NCBI GenBank assembly: GCA_009741485.1
Contig: CM019227.1
Location: 11,881,647 to 11,945,646, forward strand
Source: Malurus cyaneus samueli
Taxonomy: Eukaryota > Chordata > Aves > Passeriformes > Maluridae
DNA: 64,000 nucleotides
Direction: 5' to 3'
The notes beneath the pieces were generated by a model. That model was not told the origin of the DNA. It saw nothing but the letters and a program-made list of their open reading frames with translations, and ran no database searches. Each line of letters starts with the position of its first letter. The first letter of the stretch is position 1. A program made the translations under genes and the position numbers. Below are positions 24,701 to 38,186 of this stretch, one piece after another.

Positions 24701-27700
24701 GAAGAGCAGGACTGTGAATAAACTAACGTTATAACTGGCAAGGGATGTTTTTTGGCTGGTGCCTTATGTGGAGTCTTATTGCTTTGACAATTGCTGATTT
24801 GATGCCTTCCCAAATGCTGCATTTTCAAATAGCTTCTTCCAGGGAAGCCTCCTCAAAGAATTCCCTCTAGATTGGATAGCTCTTGCCATAACACAAGTTA
24901 TGTTTTTGCCTCCATTTCTACATGGTGTTTTTTGCATTAGAGAATAGAATGTGAACTCATACATGGATGAAATATGGAAACATTCAATGAAAGGTCCATA
25001 AAATTTATATAGTAAACCCTTGCAATCTATTTTTAAGACAACCTTGCAAGCTTCTAATGCATATGTATTCCAGATATTGTTTATTATTTCTATTGCTGAA
25101 AGACAATTATTGAGGAGTGAAAAATAAAGCCAGCATTAACCCAATATAATCTTCAAAAAAGTGCGTTCTGTCTCCAGAAACACTAGGGCTGGTGAAATCA
25201 GATTTAACATTAAACTCTTATGGCCATCAGAATCTGGTGTACTGTAAATTATTAAACATAATCTTGACAGTTGCTCCCTGCAGCCTGTGGTCTTCAGGTG
25301 ATAAGAGCCTTTGGACAGAAGTCCTTAGCTTGTAATAATTCTGTAATGGTGCTAGATGTGCACTGCCTGTGGCAAGGGCACTGACTTAAAAAGAAATCTA
25401 GTGAAATCCAGGACAGATCAATGAGGAAAGAGTAATTAATATATCATAACTGAATTTTTTTCTGATGTGGTCTCAAATTTACATGTAGCAAATGGAGCAA
25501 AAGCTGATTTGCTACAGATTTCAAGAATTGCCAGTACTGATATTTATGTTTCTGGGAGAGGCCTACCAAAGGATGTGGATGCTTTGGTCACCCATCTGTA
25601 GTGAACTGATTTTCAAAGGTCAGCACTGATGTGACATCTCCCTGTTCTTCCAGACTGTTGTGTCATCCACGTGGTGTGCAAGAATTAAAGTTTAGGTCGA
25701 TGTAAGGGAGTTTTATCAGTACATGTGACTTTGTAGATTACACAAAACAAACAAGCAAATTAATAAGAAAAGAAAACCACCCCAGATCTCTCTCATTTAT
25801 TTTGTTTCAGGTATATTTTTTGTTTCTGCAAAATTTATTAGAGAAGAAAACAAGTCAGAATTTCTTAAGGTTTGCTTAAGGTGTACTTTCAATGGAATGT
25901 AGTTCTAGCTGTAGGAACTTAATAGATATAAATTACTTTTCCCCTCATCAAAAAGAATTGGCAGACAAATTTTGTATGTCTACAATATAAGGCTTCTAGA
26001 AGATGAAATACAAAACACATCTCTTTTTCTAATGCATGGATTCATGCAATCTTAAAGTTTAAAACCATGGATATTCAAAAGCTGTGATCAGTAGATCAGA
26101 TTGGCATTCTCTTTGAACAAGTAAGAAAGACAGGTTTTAATGATATGAATAAAAATAACTTTCTAACAAGTAGATTCTTACAAAATAACCTTGCCCTCAT
26201 TTACTACAAAGAACTTCAAGCTCTGTTTCAAGTGGAATGGAATTTTTGGAGTAAAATTCCAGGTAGTTGGACCTTTGTTGGGCCTTTTTTTGTCTTTTGT
26301 GGGACATTATGTTCCAGTTTGCTAACTTCAAGACCAGCAAGAAAATGTCTGCTAAATATCATGGCTACCCAGAGTGTGAAACCAGGTCGCTGAACTTCTA
26401 ATGTCACTGTATTTTCTTTAATAAAAATGAAACAATAAGTGGAACTGTGATTAGATGGTGCAAAAATAGGATTTTATTTTTCATAAATATTTTATGCTGA
26501 GTGTCAAGGGAAGAAGAGGTTATGTGCTTGCTTATTTCAGCTTAAGTGCTTGGTCTGAGCAGGGTCTGGGTAGGTGACATCCAGAGGTCCTTTTCAAAAT
26601 AAAATTTGCTCTGTTTCAATGCTTGATTTATTAACAAGTGTGTCTGTATGTGTGACAAGTGCAACTGTATGTATGAAACAAAATGAAATCATGTTTCTTG
26701 TATCTCTGCAGACAACAATATACACAAGTAGGAATATTGGCGGAATATTTTGTTGCCTCCACAACAAAACAAGTTCTGTACTTGCACACTAATGTATGAG
26801 AACTCATTACTACAGCAGAACAGTTGATGAGGGCCCAGAGAGGACACACACAGGCCACATTCCTTGATACAAGTCCCAACAACTGCCATAAGTTGTGCTG
26901 GCATTCATTCCTTGGTTCATTTAGCCTTGGCAGGCTATTCCCAGGCCATCAGCTGTTTAACAAAGCACATTATTGACACCCATCTGCTTTATTACTCCTT
27001 GACCATGAAAGACACAATCCTGGGCACTTCTGCTCAGCTTGCTTATAGGTTTTGATAAACCCTTCTCTTGGGAATTGATGTCCCTTACAATCCCTGCTTG
27101 CTGAAGCACTTGTCACATAGTATGTAGTTCTGGAATCAAAGTTTTGAGATCACTTGGCCTAGAAAAGAATTGCATCTTGGAGCCTGAAAATCTTAGGATT
27201 TATTTTTATTTGTTTCTGTTGAAAATCAGCAAAATGAAGTGACTTTACTTACTTGAGACTTGCATACATATGAATATGTTACCCAATAGCAGTGTGAAGG
27301 ACAGTATAACCAGCTGCCATATGCCAGAATTGTAGAGGTGGTATATGAATATAAAATTATTTCGATGAGCTAAGGGTTCTTCTTTTTTCCAGCATGTCAA
27401 GAAGTAGAAGTATTACATGTGCTTAGAGCTCTAATGTGATTATGTCTCCACAGGGTACCACGATTTAATGTGTTGCATAGAAACTTTAATATATAGAATT
27501 GTGCTTTTGCTTACTGTATTTGCAATCTCTGCTGGGGTGAAAACTTGAATTGTCTCTAAAAATAACATACATTTCATTTGTATTTTAAAAAAGAAAAAAG
27601 TGTTCATTGATCTTCATGAAAGAGATATCACAGTCAATGAGGCACATTGTAGAAGCATAATTAGTCAGATGATGACTTGGCATGTACAGGTAGAATTGAA

Positions 27701-30700
27701 CAAATTTATCAGTGTGTCTGAAGCAAGTTAATTTGGCTGCCTTAATCTATATTTCATATAATCGTTATGACAAAGAGAGTAACCCAGTTTAATTTTAATG
27801 CTCAAAAAGCCATGAGAAATTGTCATTAGCTAAAATTAAGAATAGTTCAAATCAGTGAGATAATATCAAAACAGGGCCCTGAAATATTATTCTATCCTCA
27901 TTTTTCCAGAATCCAAAGTAGAAAAAGCTCTCAGTAATTCTGTAATTTAGTTATGATCATAAGCACTCTCTAAAATGGATTAGAAGTGGAGTTCCAGATT
28001 AATGTTTGTTATTGCACCCCTTAGGCTTCTTTTTTTCAGTACTGAGCTCTGATAGCCATATATACTGACAGTTCTTGTATATACAAAGGAGAAAGCTATT
28101 TGGAGGGCAATGGTTCGGTTCATGCTAATGGATGGTTGTCAAAATCACTTTCCCCCTGAGTTCTTGGCCTGTAATTCTCAGTGAACCCAGTGATACTACA
28201 GGTCAGTCTCTATTCAGATGAAAACTCCAGTGTCTAAACATGGGCATTTGAAAGCAGAAATGTATAAATATTTTTGAAACATTCAAGCCAGCATTTGCTT
28301 TCAGAAATGTCACCTTTCATATGCAGATCTGTTTTCTTTTCTCCTTGCAAAGTAAAAAGAACCAATCTTAAATAACTGCAGATATTACATTGTATGACTT
28401 AAGTAACTGTAATCAGCAGACAAAATAACTTGCAGTTACTCCCTTTGATTCTGTTCCTTTGCTCCACAGCACAATGTGGTTATTGCTGTCCCTGGCCACC
28501 TTCAAGACACAATTCTGACCCTGTGCAGCTCTCCGGGTCGTTTCAGGGGAGCACTGAGGCTGCCAGGGCTCTCCCAGCCTGGCTCAGGCTGGCAGCTGGG
28601 TCAGGATGTGTAGTGCAGTAGCTCAGTCTTCCATGTTCCATAACACATCATCGTTTGCAAGGATTTTTCCCTGCTTTGACTGAAGAACTTACATGGGATG
28701 GAATCACAGAGACCGGAAGGAATGGCTGGTCAGCTTTCCAAAGCTGACTTTGGAAACCTGGTCAGTTATTCACTGGGGCAACATTAAGGAAATCAAGGGT
28801 TTGTCATGGAAATATTTGAAATAAAATACCTGGCAAGTCTTCCTTTCCCTAAGACAGGCAGCCCTCTTCTACCATTGGTCATCCCCAAATCTGCTACTGG
28901 CTAACTGAGGTAGAGGACTGAAAGGGAGGGTGGTCTGTTTGTGTGTTTGAGAAATACTACAACAGACACAGAGCTTGAAAAACATTTACTGTGAATGCTC
29001 TGGACCAGGCAAATTGTTCTGCTGTCCCTTCTGAAACCCTACATACACACTGTCCTCCAGAGGTGCTGCCCTATTTTCTCTCTGCAGCCCTCAGATGGAT
29101 GGAATTTGGGGAGACTGAGAGTACATTTGCTATTGGCACAGAAATAAATGTCAGGTTACAAATTCTTCCATTCTATTTAAGAAAACCTATTATTCACCAC
29201 AATGGTGGAACAAAGCTTGTACAATTTCTCATGTATGACTGAGATGTACTCTGTAACATAGAAATGTTAATGCTTCCTGCTGCTTTTAAAATCTGTGCCT
29301 CATTTTGACGGTGCATTTCTGTCTTTTGAACAAATGCTTTATTTTCTTTTTTCCAACTCACTCAATCACCCAGATTTCTTTAGTTTTATTATACCACCTG
29401 GAATGGAAAGAAAAGGAAATGTTGACTGAAAACTGCTGTCTGCTAGAGTGAATTATCACATCTAGGTTTCTTGAGACAAATGCTGAAAAGAGATTCATAA
29501 AGAATTTTACAATCTGTAGCTCATTGACAAGTTTAATCAGTAATAGTGTGAAGACTTTTAGCTGGGCCTGCTTGCAAAGATCATGGTAGCTGAACAAGCT
29601 TTTGGGTATCTCAAAGCAGCATTTTGTTTGCTTTCTCCCAATTTTCCTTGAGTATCATCCAGCAGAAAGTGGAAAACCTGCTGCTGAGAGTGAAGTCAAA
29701 GGCGTGTGATGAGTGCAACTGCAGTGGGAAGCATCCCTCACTGGGAGTTTCTCTTTGTTAACACCCAGTGCAGTTATGTGCAAAGATGAGGGGGAGTCCT
29801 AATTATGCATTTTCTGAACATAACATATCATAAGATCATTGACAGCTAATCAGAAATTTCCAAACTTGTTCAGCCTTCAAAGACAGTTTGTAACCAAATA
29901 TAAGCTTCAAATTTACACCTTTATATCAAACTTTATGTAGGTTCTGTTTTCAGTGGCCTTTAATGAAAAATACACCAGCACTTCAGAGGAATTGAAATGT
30001 TGACTAGTTCCCTCTTGCTCTAATTCTTTTAGAGTAAGCACAGGAGCTTTCAGAGAAAGTTCAATTATTTAATTCACTAATTAGACTTCTATGCATAAAT
30101 ATGTTCACATAGCATTTGATTTGCCTTATGCCAAAGTAGTAAAGTTTTAATTTAAAGGCAGGGTAAGGAAATACAATTACTTCCACATGGTTTGGTTAAG
30201 GCTAAATATCAGGTAAGAAATTTCCCAGTACCTTTGCTACTTTTACAATGTGCTTAGTGAAACTGAATGTCCAGGAGCAGAGATGATGGCAAGCTGACAT
30301 TTCTGAAAACAGCCCATCCAAACAGTTTGATACCAGGTCAAGTAATGAAATTAGGATATTTTGGAGGATTATGAAGATTTTAATTTCCTTCTCCTTTGAT
30401 GTCACTTAGAAAGGGGCTAACAATTCCACCACATCAAAATGCTTTTGAATAATGTTTCTGAAGGCTTTTAGAGTTTTAATTTGAGTAAAATTTGGTTCTA
30501 CTTTGCAAAGGCTGTAAGACTGTTCAAACACATAAGGCTTTTTTACTAAAAAGCTTTCCTTGCTAAATAGTTATTTTTATCAAGACATTTAATGTATTAA
30601 AATGCATTAGTCACATGCCTTGTTCAGTAGTCTACACTGAAATATTACCTGCTCAGGGCTGAGGTGATAAAAAGGTGCAATGCACATCTTCAGTAGTACT

Positions 30701-32190
30701 TTATTTGCTGTCATAGTACCAGTTTTCAGGCAGAGTTCACTCGAGGAAAGTTCTGTCTAGGGAGAAAAGAAATCTACCTGTCTATCCTGGCTGTAAGTTC
30801 AGAAGGTAAGAAATAAATTTTACTATTAATTAAGTATTACTTTAAGGATTTGCATACTTAACAACACTTCCAGAACTGTCAGGATACAATACTAAGTATA
30901 TTCTGTATTTTTCAGGGTAAGAAGTGATTTATCTATCTCAAAATACATTAAATTGAAGATTCAATAAATTAAAAATTTATCATATTTGCCAAATAATTCC
31001 CTTTACGTGTGTTTATTATTTTGTAATAAGCATAATATTAATCTGTTAGTCTGTGGTGTGTTGGAAGTACAAATGCTACTACAGAAAGTGAACTATGAAC
31101 TGGATAATTTTTTAATATCATGCTGAAAAATTCTGAGTGCTGCCATCAAGCATCAGGTTGATCTCTGTCTCATTAACAGACCTTACTTAAGATGTCATTC
31201 ATTCAGAGCTCATGGGAGGAATAATTTTGTGTAGTGGTAATTGCAATGGTAAGAAAGAAACCAGAAGTGAGCAGAGTGGGAAAATCAGTAAGAATTTGCA
31301 GCGTACCTGGTGGATGAAGGCTCGCTCTGAGTGTGTGCCTGAAGCTCTGGGTTTGCTCATCTGTGAGGCAGAGTGACAACAGCCAGAGGAGAATGAGAGA
31401 AGTCATCAGTAGTAATGAAAGGATTATCTCTGCAGGAGAAATGGGGATCTTTCTGTTGTAAATGGGCAATTTTACAGCAAAGAAATGCTTGGGTTGAACA
31501 ATCAGTTTCTCATCCTGAAGGACCCAACTAATTCCAATCCTGGCTTGAACTGTACTTAAAAATCATGTGGTCAGCTTCTGTGCTCGGCATGGTGGCCATG
31601 GTTAAGGGAGATTTGGTTGTAGAGCTGGACTCTGAGCCTCTGTCAGATCTCTGAGTGTGTCTTAACTGTGTTGTCTGGTTTACAGCCAACTACAGTGTGT
31701 CTGCTCAGCCTCTGCCAGGCTATGTCCTAATTTCAAAACAATATCTTCACTACATTTCAGTCCCGAGGGCAGCAGCTACACCAGATTTAATTAAAACTGG
31801 GAATGCTAATCAGCAGGTCTTCCTGTAACTGAGAGATTTCTCACTGTCCCAAAGTTAAGTGGCTTTTGCCTTCTACCATTGTGAGAAACACTGAGATAAT
31901 GCTCCTGGGTGATGGATCCCACAGTCTGCAGTGCCAACATTCTCTACCTGAAACTTTGGAACAGCAGCAAGTTCATTTGGGGATAGTTTGTCTTCAAACA
32001 CAGCAGTGGAGAGGTTGCATAATTGAATTCTGCAACAAATACCCTTTCTACATTTGCAAATCATAAAACAACAGCAAGACTTTTACTAATGAATATGTGT
32101 AAGGAAATAAAAAGAACCTTGAGTAACTTAATGCCCTTCTCTGCATTGAACTAGAGGACATTAAGCATTACTGCAGATTTCTGTTTCCAG
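18721..32190. other. Non-coding AT-rich stretch
   Basis: No exon, RNA gene or transposon was recognised, apart from the small double hairpin at 28729-28756. The open frames in 20802-21414 (minus) are the longest here and look like chance. Confidence 0.6.
28729..28756. repeat. Two overlapping perfect hairpins
   Basis: GTCAGCTTT (28729-28737) pairs with AAAGCTGAC (28740-28748). TTTCCAAAG (28735-28743) pairs with CTTTGGAAA (28748-28756). The two stems share bases and exclude each other. The location is non-coding, with no gene beside it. Confidence 0.7.
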
Positions 32191-32377
32191 GCTGGAGACC
32201 TTGATTAGCCAGAGTGCCCTAACCAGGGCAGGCATCTTTCTGGCCCTTGTGGTCTGTGCAGCAGGATTTTGTTCCCAGGTGTGCAGTATAGCAGGACAGG
32301 GGGAGGCAGAAGCACACTCAGAAGGAAGTAGGAAATGTCCTGAAGTTCAGCAGTTGTTACTAATTGAAGTCAACAAG
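32191..32377 (+). other. Exon-like open segment with good splice borders, unknown gene
   Basis: The acceptor-like tract GCAGATTTCTGTTTCCAG ends at 32190, and a strong donor, AAG|GTGAGTAC, follows 32377. The 187 bases between are open in one frame for 62 codons (one leading base, then Leu-Glu-Thr-Leu). That frame encodes a hydrophobic stretch, IFLALVVCAAGF, and then a polar Gly/Glu/Ser segment. I do not recognise the peptide, and no partner exon was found nearby. It may be an exon of a long non-coding RNA or a chance pairing of splice-like sites. Confidence 0.2.
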
Positions 32378-35300
32378 GTGAGTACTTCTTTACTTTGCTG
32401 CATAAAGAAAGAGGAGGGAGTGAGGAAGAGGGAATCAAGTGGAAATAGTAAGCAATAAATGTACATGCTTAAATTTGCACTGCCGTGGTGTTGTGTAAGA
32501 GTACAAAAATTTCATGGCTTTTACTTCCACAGGAAGTTTTGTGTTTGTATTTAATTTCTGGGAACCCAAGGGCAAAGCAAAGCAATTAACATGTTGAAGA
32601 CTTAAAAATAAACTTCAGAAGCTTCAAGTAAAATACCTTTAGCTGATTAGTGTTACAATGCATCTTTAATGAGAAATAAATGAGGATTGCATTGTTTCTT
32701 AGGATAAGGAGAGGCATTAGATATCTGCATTGATAATAAAGGGCTTAGAAAGAATCTAATTCTATGAGCTGCTTTTCTAGAAGAAAAACAGGAAACTTCT
32801 ACATGGCCTAGTGCACAGATAAGAAAAACAGTGAAACAAATAAATTTTTACAAGTCGTTTCAGAAAAAAAGCTTATTGCAAGGTGAATTTTAACATAGTC
32901 CTGTCACTCTTTGGATTATTTAGACTCACCCCTTGATATGTATTCATGTTTCTCTATTTTTGTCAAACTGTTAGTTTTTCTTTAACTCTGATTTTACTAC
33001 AAACTAATTTATATAAAAAGTGCAGGCTGTAAAATGTGGAATTAATAATTTAGAATGACTCAATCTAAAGTACTACTTCTTCTTGTACCCACAGCAAACA
33101 AAATTCTATGGAAAACAAGGCTTAGAAATAGACTTTATAAAATATTTCTTTACAGTTATCCCATCATGGCTGTGTACCAAATAAAGGAAATACATAAAGT
33201 CCTTCGATTGGGAAGATTGGCAGCATCAATGTTTTTAAATCAAATGAATTTTAAATATGCATGAATTTATTGTCTTGGTTAAATTGCTGCACAGTAAAAA
33301 GAAATGCTGTTCTCTGAACAGTAATAGCTCTGTCTCAGCTCTCAAATTGGGTCACAGTGAACAGACAGAAAGCTCTGTTTTTTCTCTCTTTTACCTTACT
33401 TTCTTGGAAAAGTGATTGAAACTGTAATCATTACTGCACTGAGGCAGTATACTGATAGAAAATGTTTTTCATCAATGATAGATCCTCTCCTTTAGGCGTG
33501 TTTGTGATGGCATTGTATTGTAGAACACCTTAAAGAACACTGTAGAAATCTGCAGTCTCAACAAAATCTGCTGAAATGCATTGAATGAGTACAGCAATCC
33601 CAGTTATTGCTGGAGTTTATTTTTGGTAATAAACACTTCACCTTCTGTATGGGACTGTGGTAAAATGAAATAAATTTGAATTATTAATATTACACCATTT
33701 TACAGTAATCATATTCCTAAATATGCCAAATAGCATTCTAGGTATCCCAAAAAAAAAGGACTGGAAGTGGAGTGGAAGTGACAATACTGCTCTACAAAGC
33801 CCATGTGCTACATCACTTCTCTGCACCTGTATCTCCAATTGCTTTAACAATTAAATAGCTTGACAAGAGCTTTGTGGAAGGTCATTGCTCTTACCTTGTG
33901 AGGCAGGAATGCTGTGAATCTGCCAGGCCCTTTTACTGGAATATGTGCACACTGAAAAAGGGGCCATGGGGTCTCTGCAGGACCCTCTGCCTGTGTGAAT
34001 AGTGACCACCAGGGCACTTGGGGAACCTTCCTCTATGGTACACACAAGTGAGTAATATTAACAATATTATACACAGTCAGTTTGGTAGAACAGTATGAGA
34101 TACCTTTCTGTATTGCTGTGTCTATTTTATATGGAAAAAGATGAGAAAGATCTGAATATAGATAACACCATTACCAGTTAATTTAAAAGGCCATACTGTG
34201 GTTTTAACAATGCTATACCTTTCCAAGTAATGTTTGAGAAAGATAAAGAAAGATATATTTAGAAGATGGATGTTCCAATTTCTGGCTGCCCAAAAGTGAC
34301 ATAACAACACTATAAATTTAAATAGGATGAGGTTTTAATGGGTCTCCTAGAGGAAAAAGAAGGTGTTTATTAGCAGAAATGTACTAAACTATCTGCATTT
34401 GACAAAGTGCTAATGGAGGAAATTACTTCTAGAGAAACAAATGAAAATGTCAATTAAAAAAAAGTAATGGCTCTCTGAGTTGTGGGTTGTGATTTTGCTT
34501 TTAGAGATTTTTAGGTTTTCTTAAGAGAAGTGCTGGGTATGTTTTCTGTATTGCTTGAAAAGCTTTTGATTTGTCTGTGTTGCCTTAGTTCTGTGAGTGC
34601 GGGGGTTTTCTGGGGATCCCCCCTTCTGTATCTGCTGCTCTGTAGTTGTATTTCATGTAGACTGGAAGATAATTTAATATTCTGGTCTAATGCGTTTCCC
34701 CCATTATATGTTTTATTTTGGAATTTATTTATGAAGCATTTTCCAGTGCAATGTCCAAGAGCACAGTGCCTGCAGCCTAAACCACCTGGCCAGGGATGTG
34801 ATGTCTCATATGTCAGCAGAGGGTAGGATGAGAAGGACACTCCTGGTAACTGCAGAATATTAGTGAAGTGGAAATTCCCTCTTCACAATTTTCTGATGCC
34901 AATCAGCTTTTCTCCCTGGTGACTGGGTATCCTGAGGTGTCAGGTAATGTCAGGGTTTGCTGGGCAGGCACCCTGGGAACTACTGGGTTTGTAAAAGCTG
35001 CCCTTGCTTTAAAGGATATTGCTGTGTTCAGCTGGAGTCTGCACAGAAAGGCTCAGGGAGAGCACGAAGAGAAGCAGCTTTTTCACAGCATTGAGCAGTG
35101 ACACGGTGAGTGAGAGCCTGCAGTGACACACACACACTTGTGCCGTGACACGGAGGGGGAGCTGAGCCCTCCAAAGCACTGAAATGTTCAGCTCTTACTG
35201 CCACTGTTGTATTTGCTTATGTTGATGTGTCTTCAATTATTTGTCTCATAGCAGAATAAAACCAGCTGTCTGAGGATAATATCTGGAAAAACCAGACACT

Positions 35301-36932
35301 AGAAACCAAGTTGCTGAGCTGGGGTAAGAAAGGAATCATCGACCAGTGAACATGGCACAGGCTGTCTGCAAATAGGGATGCCAGGGGAGACTTTACTCCT
35401 GCCACAGTGAAATGTGATTAAGTTTTAACAAGACATCAAGTGTTCAGTTTCTGTCTGTAATCTCCAGGAGTTGAATACTGTAGTCCTATAAAAATATTAC
35501 CTCTATTAAAACCTGCAAGATGAGATGCTGGACCCAAAGGCACTAAAGGAAAGCAGTAGGCAAACAGAGTGTACTCAAGTCTTAATGACTTTTTGGGAAG
35601 GTTCAGAAATAAGTGTGTTCTTAAATTTGTTGCTTACACTGAAGCTGGCAAACCAGGATTTCCCTCAAAGACTTAGTTTTTAGTAATTTGCCTCATGTTC
35701 ATGTGTCTCCACCTCAGACTGTACTTAATTATGTGGTATTTGGTTACTTTCACACGCTGCACTGCTGCTGTAATGTGAATGTTCCACATTTAGCAAGAGT
35801 CATCAAGGTTTATCTCATCTTTTTAGCAGCTAAAGAGAAACCAGTATGAATTGTGGTCACTTGGGCTTGTTTAATCTCTGCCCAGCCCCTTGAGCCCACA
35901 GCAACACGAGGGCTCCCTTGCTCTCCTGTTTCATCAGCACTTTGAACTGTCAGTGACATCCTGCTTTAAAGTCAGTCAGATGCTGACACTGACAGAGAGT
36001 TACAATTACCAACCCTGCTGGAGGTATCAAAATAATGTCCTCAGCATCAAAAGATGTTGTTTTAAATTATAATTAGGGTCTCCACGGGTGAAATGTTTCA
36101 TAATTTAACATATTTTGTTTTTCGTGACATAAACAAGATGAGGCATGGCGACAGCAAGGATCTCTGCCATTTCAAATTAGTTAAGGAATCAGTATTAATT
36201 CTAAATGAGCTAATTACACTCAAAAAAGTGAGGAAACACAATTTGTCATTCATGCTGGTAAAACCCCACATTCCCAGCTTACTTCTGTATCTTAGTACAT
36301 AATGTCCAGCTGTGCCCTCTGGTTAAATATCCTTCCCATGGTTGGGTTATATAAGTAATATGTATGAGATGTGTGTGAAAATGTTCTCTCATTCTCCACA
36401 TTCTCCTGAAAATGAGACTGTGAAAACATTCAACTAAGCAAAGCCAGGTGGAGAATAAAGGCAAAATGATTTCCTTTTCTCTGAATCCAATGTTAGCTCT
36501 GCTCAAGGGGCTGCCATGGGAGTGCAGTCCCCATGTGGCCCTGTCCAGCTGCAGCTACAGGTACAGGTACAGCCACTTCACTGCTGCAAGGCAATGCTGC
36601 ACAGGTGATTTCACAGTCTCAGCAGCTCCACAAACCAGGCTTGAAGGAGCCTCCTTGATAAACTGTTGAGACTAAAATGTAATTAAACTGACTCTTCAGC
36701 ACAGCATTTCATACCTCTCACCATATTTAAATATCTGTAATACCCTCTGGGGAACACCATTGTGTGAGTATATACATAAAAGATGATAAAATGCATTAGT
36801 GATGCCGTGTTCCTCCCTCTTCAGGTGCCAAAGCTGCACCAGCTCCGGCTCCAGATAATCCATGGCATGGATGATAACGTGCTCAATTGAATACTTAAAA
36901 ACCCAACAGGTGTGAGTTAATTACATGAAGAC
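32378..36932. other. Non-coding stretch left of CPPED1
   Basis: No recognisable exon or transposon was found. If the mammalian gene order holds in this species, this is the spacer between the 3' ends of SNX29 and CPPED1. That is inference from synteny, not from the sequence. Confidence 0.5.
35126..35137. repeat. (AC)6 microsatellite
   Basis: An AC dinucleotide run follows CAGTG in non-coding sequence. It is short. Confidence 0.85.
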
Positions 36933-37953
36933 TTTATTTTCAACAAATCAGATACACTTGCTAAAAAAGAGGTGGATTGAAGCACATAAACTATTTCATG
37001 AATTTGTTTTTAAAGACTTACTGCAGTGAAGAACACATACTTTTTAGGGTTTCAATATCATGTAATATTACAGTAAGGCACTCTGCTTTTGGAAATCAAA
37101 GCTCTCTCCTTTTCTAGAAATCAACAAAATTACTTCTGGTTACAATATTCTGTGCAGAATTTTCTCCCCATGCAATTATTCCAATTTCCATAGCTAGAGC
37201 TAGAATATATGCTAATTGAATGGTAGTTAAATTTCAAAATGAAAATAGTTGTTTCACCTTTAGTTTCTGTCAGTGACATTTATATCAGCCTCATTTACAG
37301 ACTTTTCATTATATAAAACTATATAATGGAAACTATAAAACTATATAACATTATATAAAACTTTATAACAGATATAACAGAAACCCAAGCTGTGACTGCA
37401 AACCAGAGTGTGTTTGCTCTCCTATTGCTCCTGACTCTGAAGATTAAGAAAATAAAGTGTAGGAAATGGGAGAAAATATGACACCAAGGTAATAGGATAC
37501 GATCCAAAAGTTGTGAAAACTCAGCAGGAGTCTGCTGATTTCAAAATTTTTGAGATTTGTCTCTGTAGAGTAAAAAAATGGCCCATTCATATTGTCCAGA
37601 AGGTAACAGAAATTACTAAATTTATTGATTTTGAAATATCCTCTCAAGTTAAAGGCTTATGTAGAAGCCAAATTCTCTCTAATCAGAAAGTCTTATCTAA
37701 GAGCAAAGTGAAAATTCTCAGAACTGTACTTTTCAATGACGCATTACCACATTAGCTCTGCTCTTCTCCCATATTCCTCATAGGTCTCATTTTCAAAAAG
37801 AAAAACACGTCAACAACTTCCTTGTTATTTAGGACGACAACAAACTGAGAGCTGTTCTGGGACACTGCAGTCAGAAATCTGTACTTCTGCTTGGGGAAAC
37901 TTTATGAAACTGTTTATATTTATCTAATATGGAAAAACATCTTTTGACACAGC
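36933..37953 (-). other. CPPED1: Probable CPPED1 3' untranslated region with two candidate poly(A) signals
   Basis: Downstream of the CPPED1 stop on the minus strand the first AATAAA hexamer is at 37621-37626, about 330 bases past the stop. A second is at 36933-36938, about a kilobase past it. Either could set the end of the transcript; the sequence alone does not decide. The stretch is AT-rich and contains the imperfect AT-rich tandem repeat at 37310-37380. Open frames on both strands in this stretch show no family resemblance and look like chance. Confidence 0.4.
37310..37380. repeat. Imperfect AT-rich short tandem repeat
   Basis: About three degenerate copies of a roughly 20-base unit built on the words ATATAAAACT and TATAAC follow one another. 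They lie downstream of the CPPED1 stop, between the two candidate poly(A) signals, so they may fall inside the longer 3' UTR. The copies differ in length and sequence. Confidence 0.5.
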
Positions 37954-38186
37954 CTACTTTTGCTTAGGAAGCAAATCCAGCAGCTCCTTCTCTATGCCGT
38001 GGCTGCCCAGTTCATCTAAGCTGTAGTATTTGTGCACCACCTTTTCCTCTGTGACAACCACCACCCTGAGCCCGTGTGTATCCTTTCCCAGCTGACATCC
38101 TATGGCTGATGAAACCACCATTTCCAGGTCTTTGTAGAACCCTCCAGCATTCCTATGGTAATGTCCAGAAAATACAGCTTTAATGC
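37954..38186 (-). CDS. CPPED1: CPPED1 terminal coding exon with GHYH motif and stop codon
   Basis: This 233-bp exon supplies the last two bases of the split glycine codon, 76 further residues and a TAG stop at 37954-37956. The product begins Gly-Ile-Lys-Ala-Val-Phe-Ser and continues with [13 protein letters not shown] (38155-38166) is the GHxH metal-ligand motif that closes the active site of calcineurin-like phosphoesterases. The CPPED1-typical segments [21 protein letters not shown] and YYSLDEL follow, and the chain ends with Leu-Leu-Pro-Lys-Gln-Lys. The acceptor AACAG|GC at 38187-38188 joins in phase with the exon at 50205-50627 (Lys-Ala-Gly-Ile). No frameshift or early stop is present, so the C-terminal half of the enzyme looks intact. 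The exon is too short and lacks an initiating Met, so a simple ATG-to-stop scan would miss it. Confidence 0.95.

Noticed and set aside
28696..28725. GGAATCACAGAGACCGGAAGG as a CR1 3' end
   Set aside because: Only a few bases resemble the CR1 terminus; the tandem octamer and the following CR1 segments are absent.
1..36900. 3' exons of SNX29, expected on this side from mammalian gene order
   Set aside because: No exon resembling a sorting-nexin PX domain was seen, so gene order alone is not enough to annotate it.
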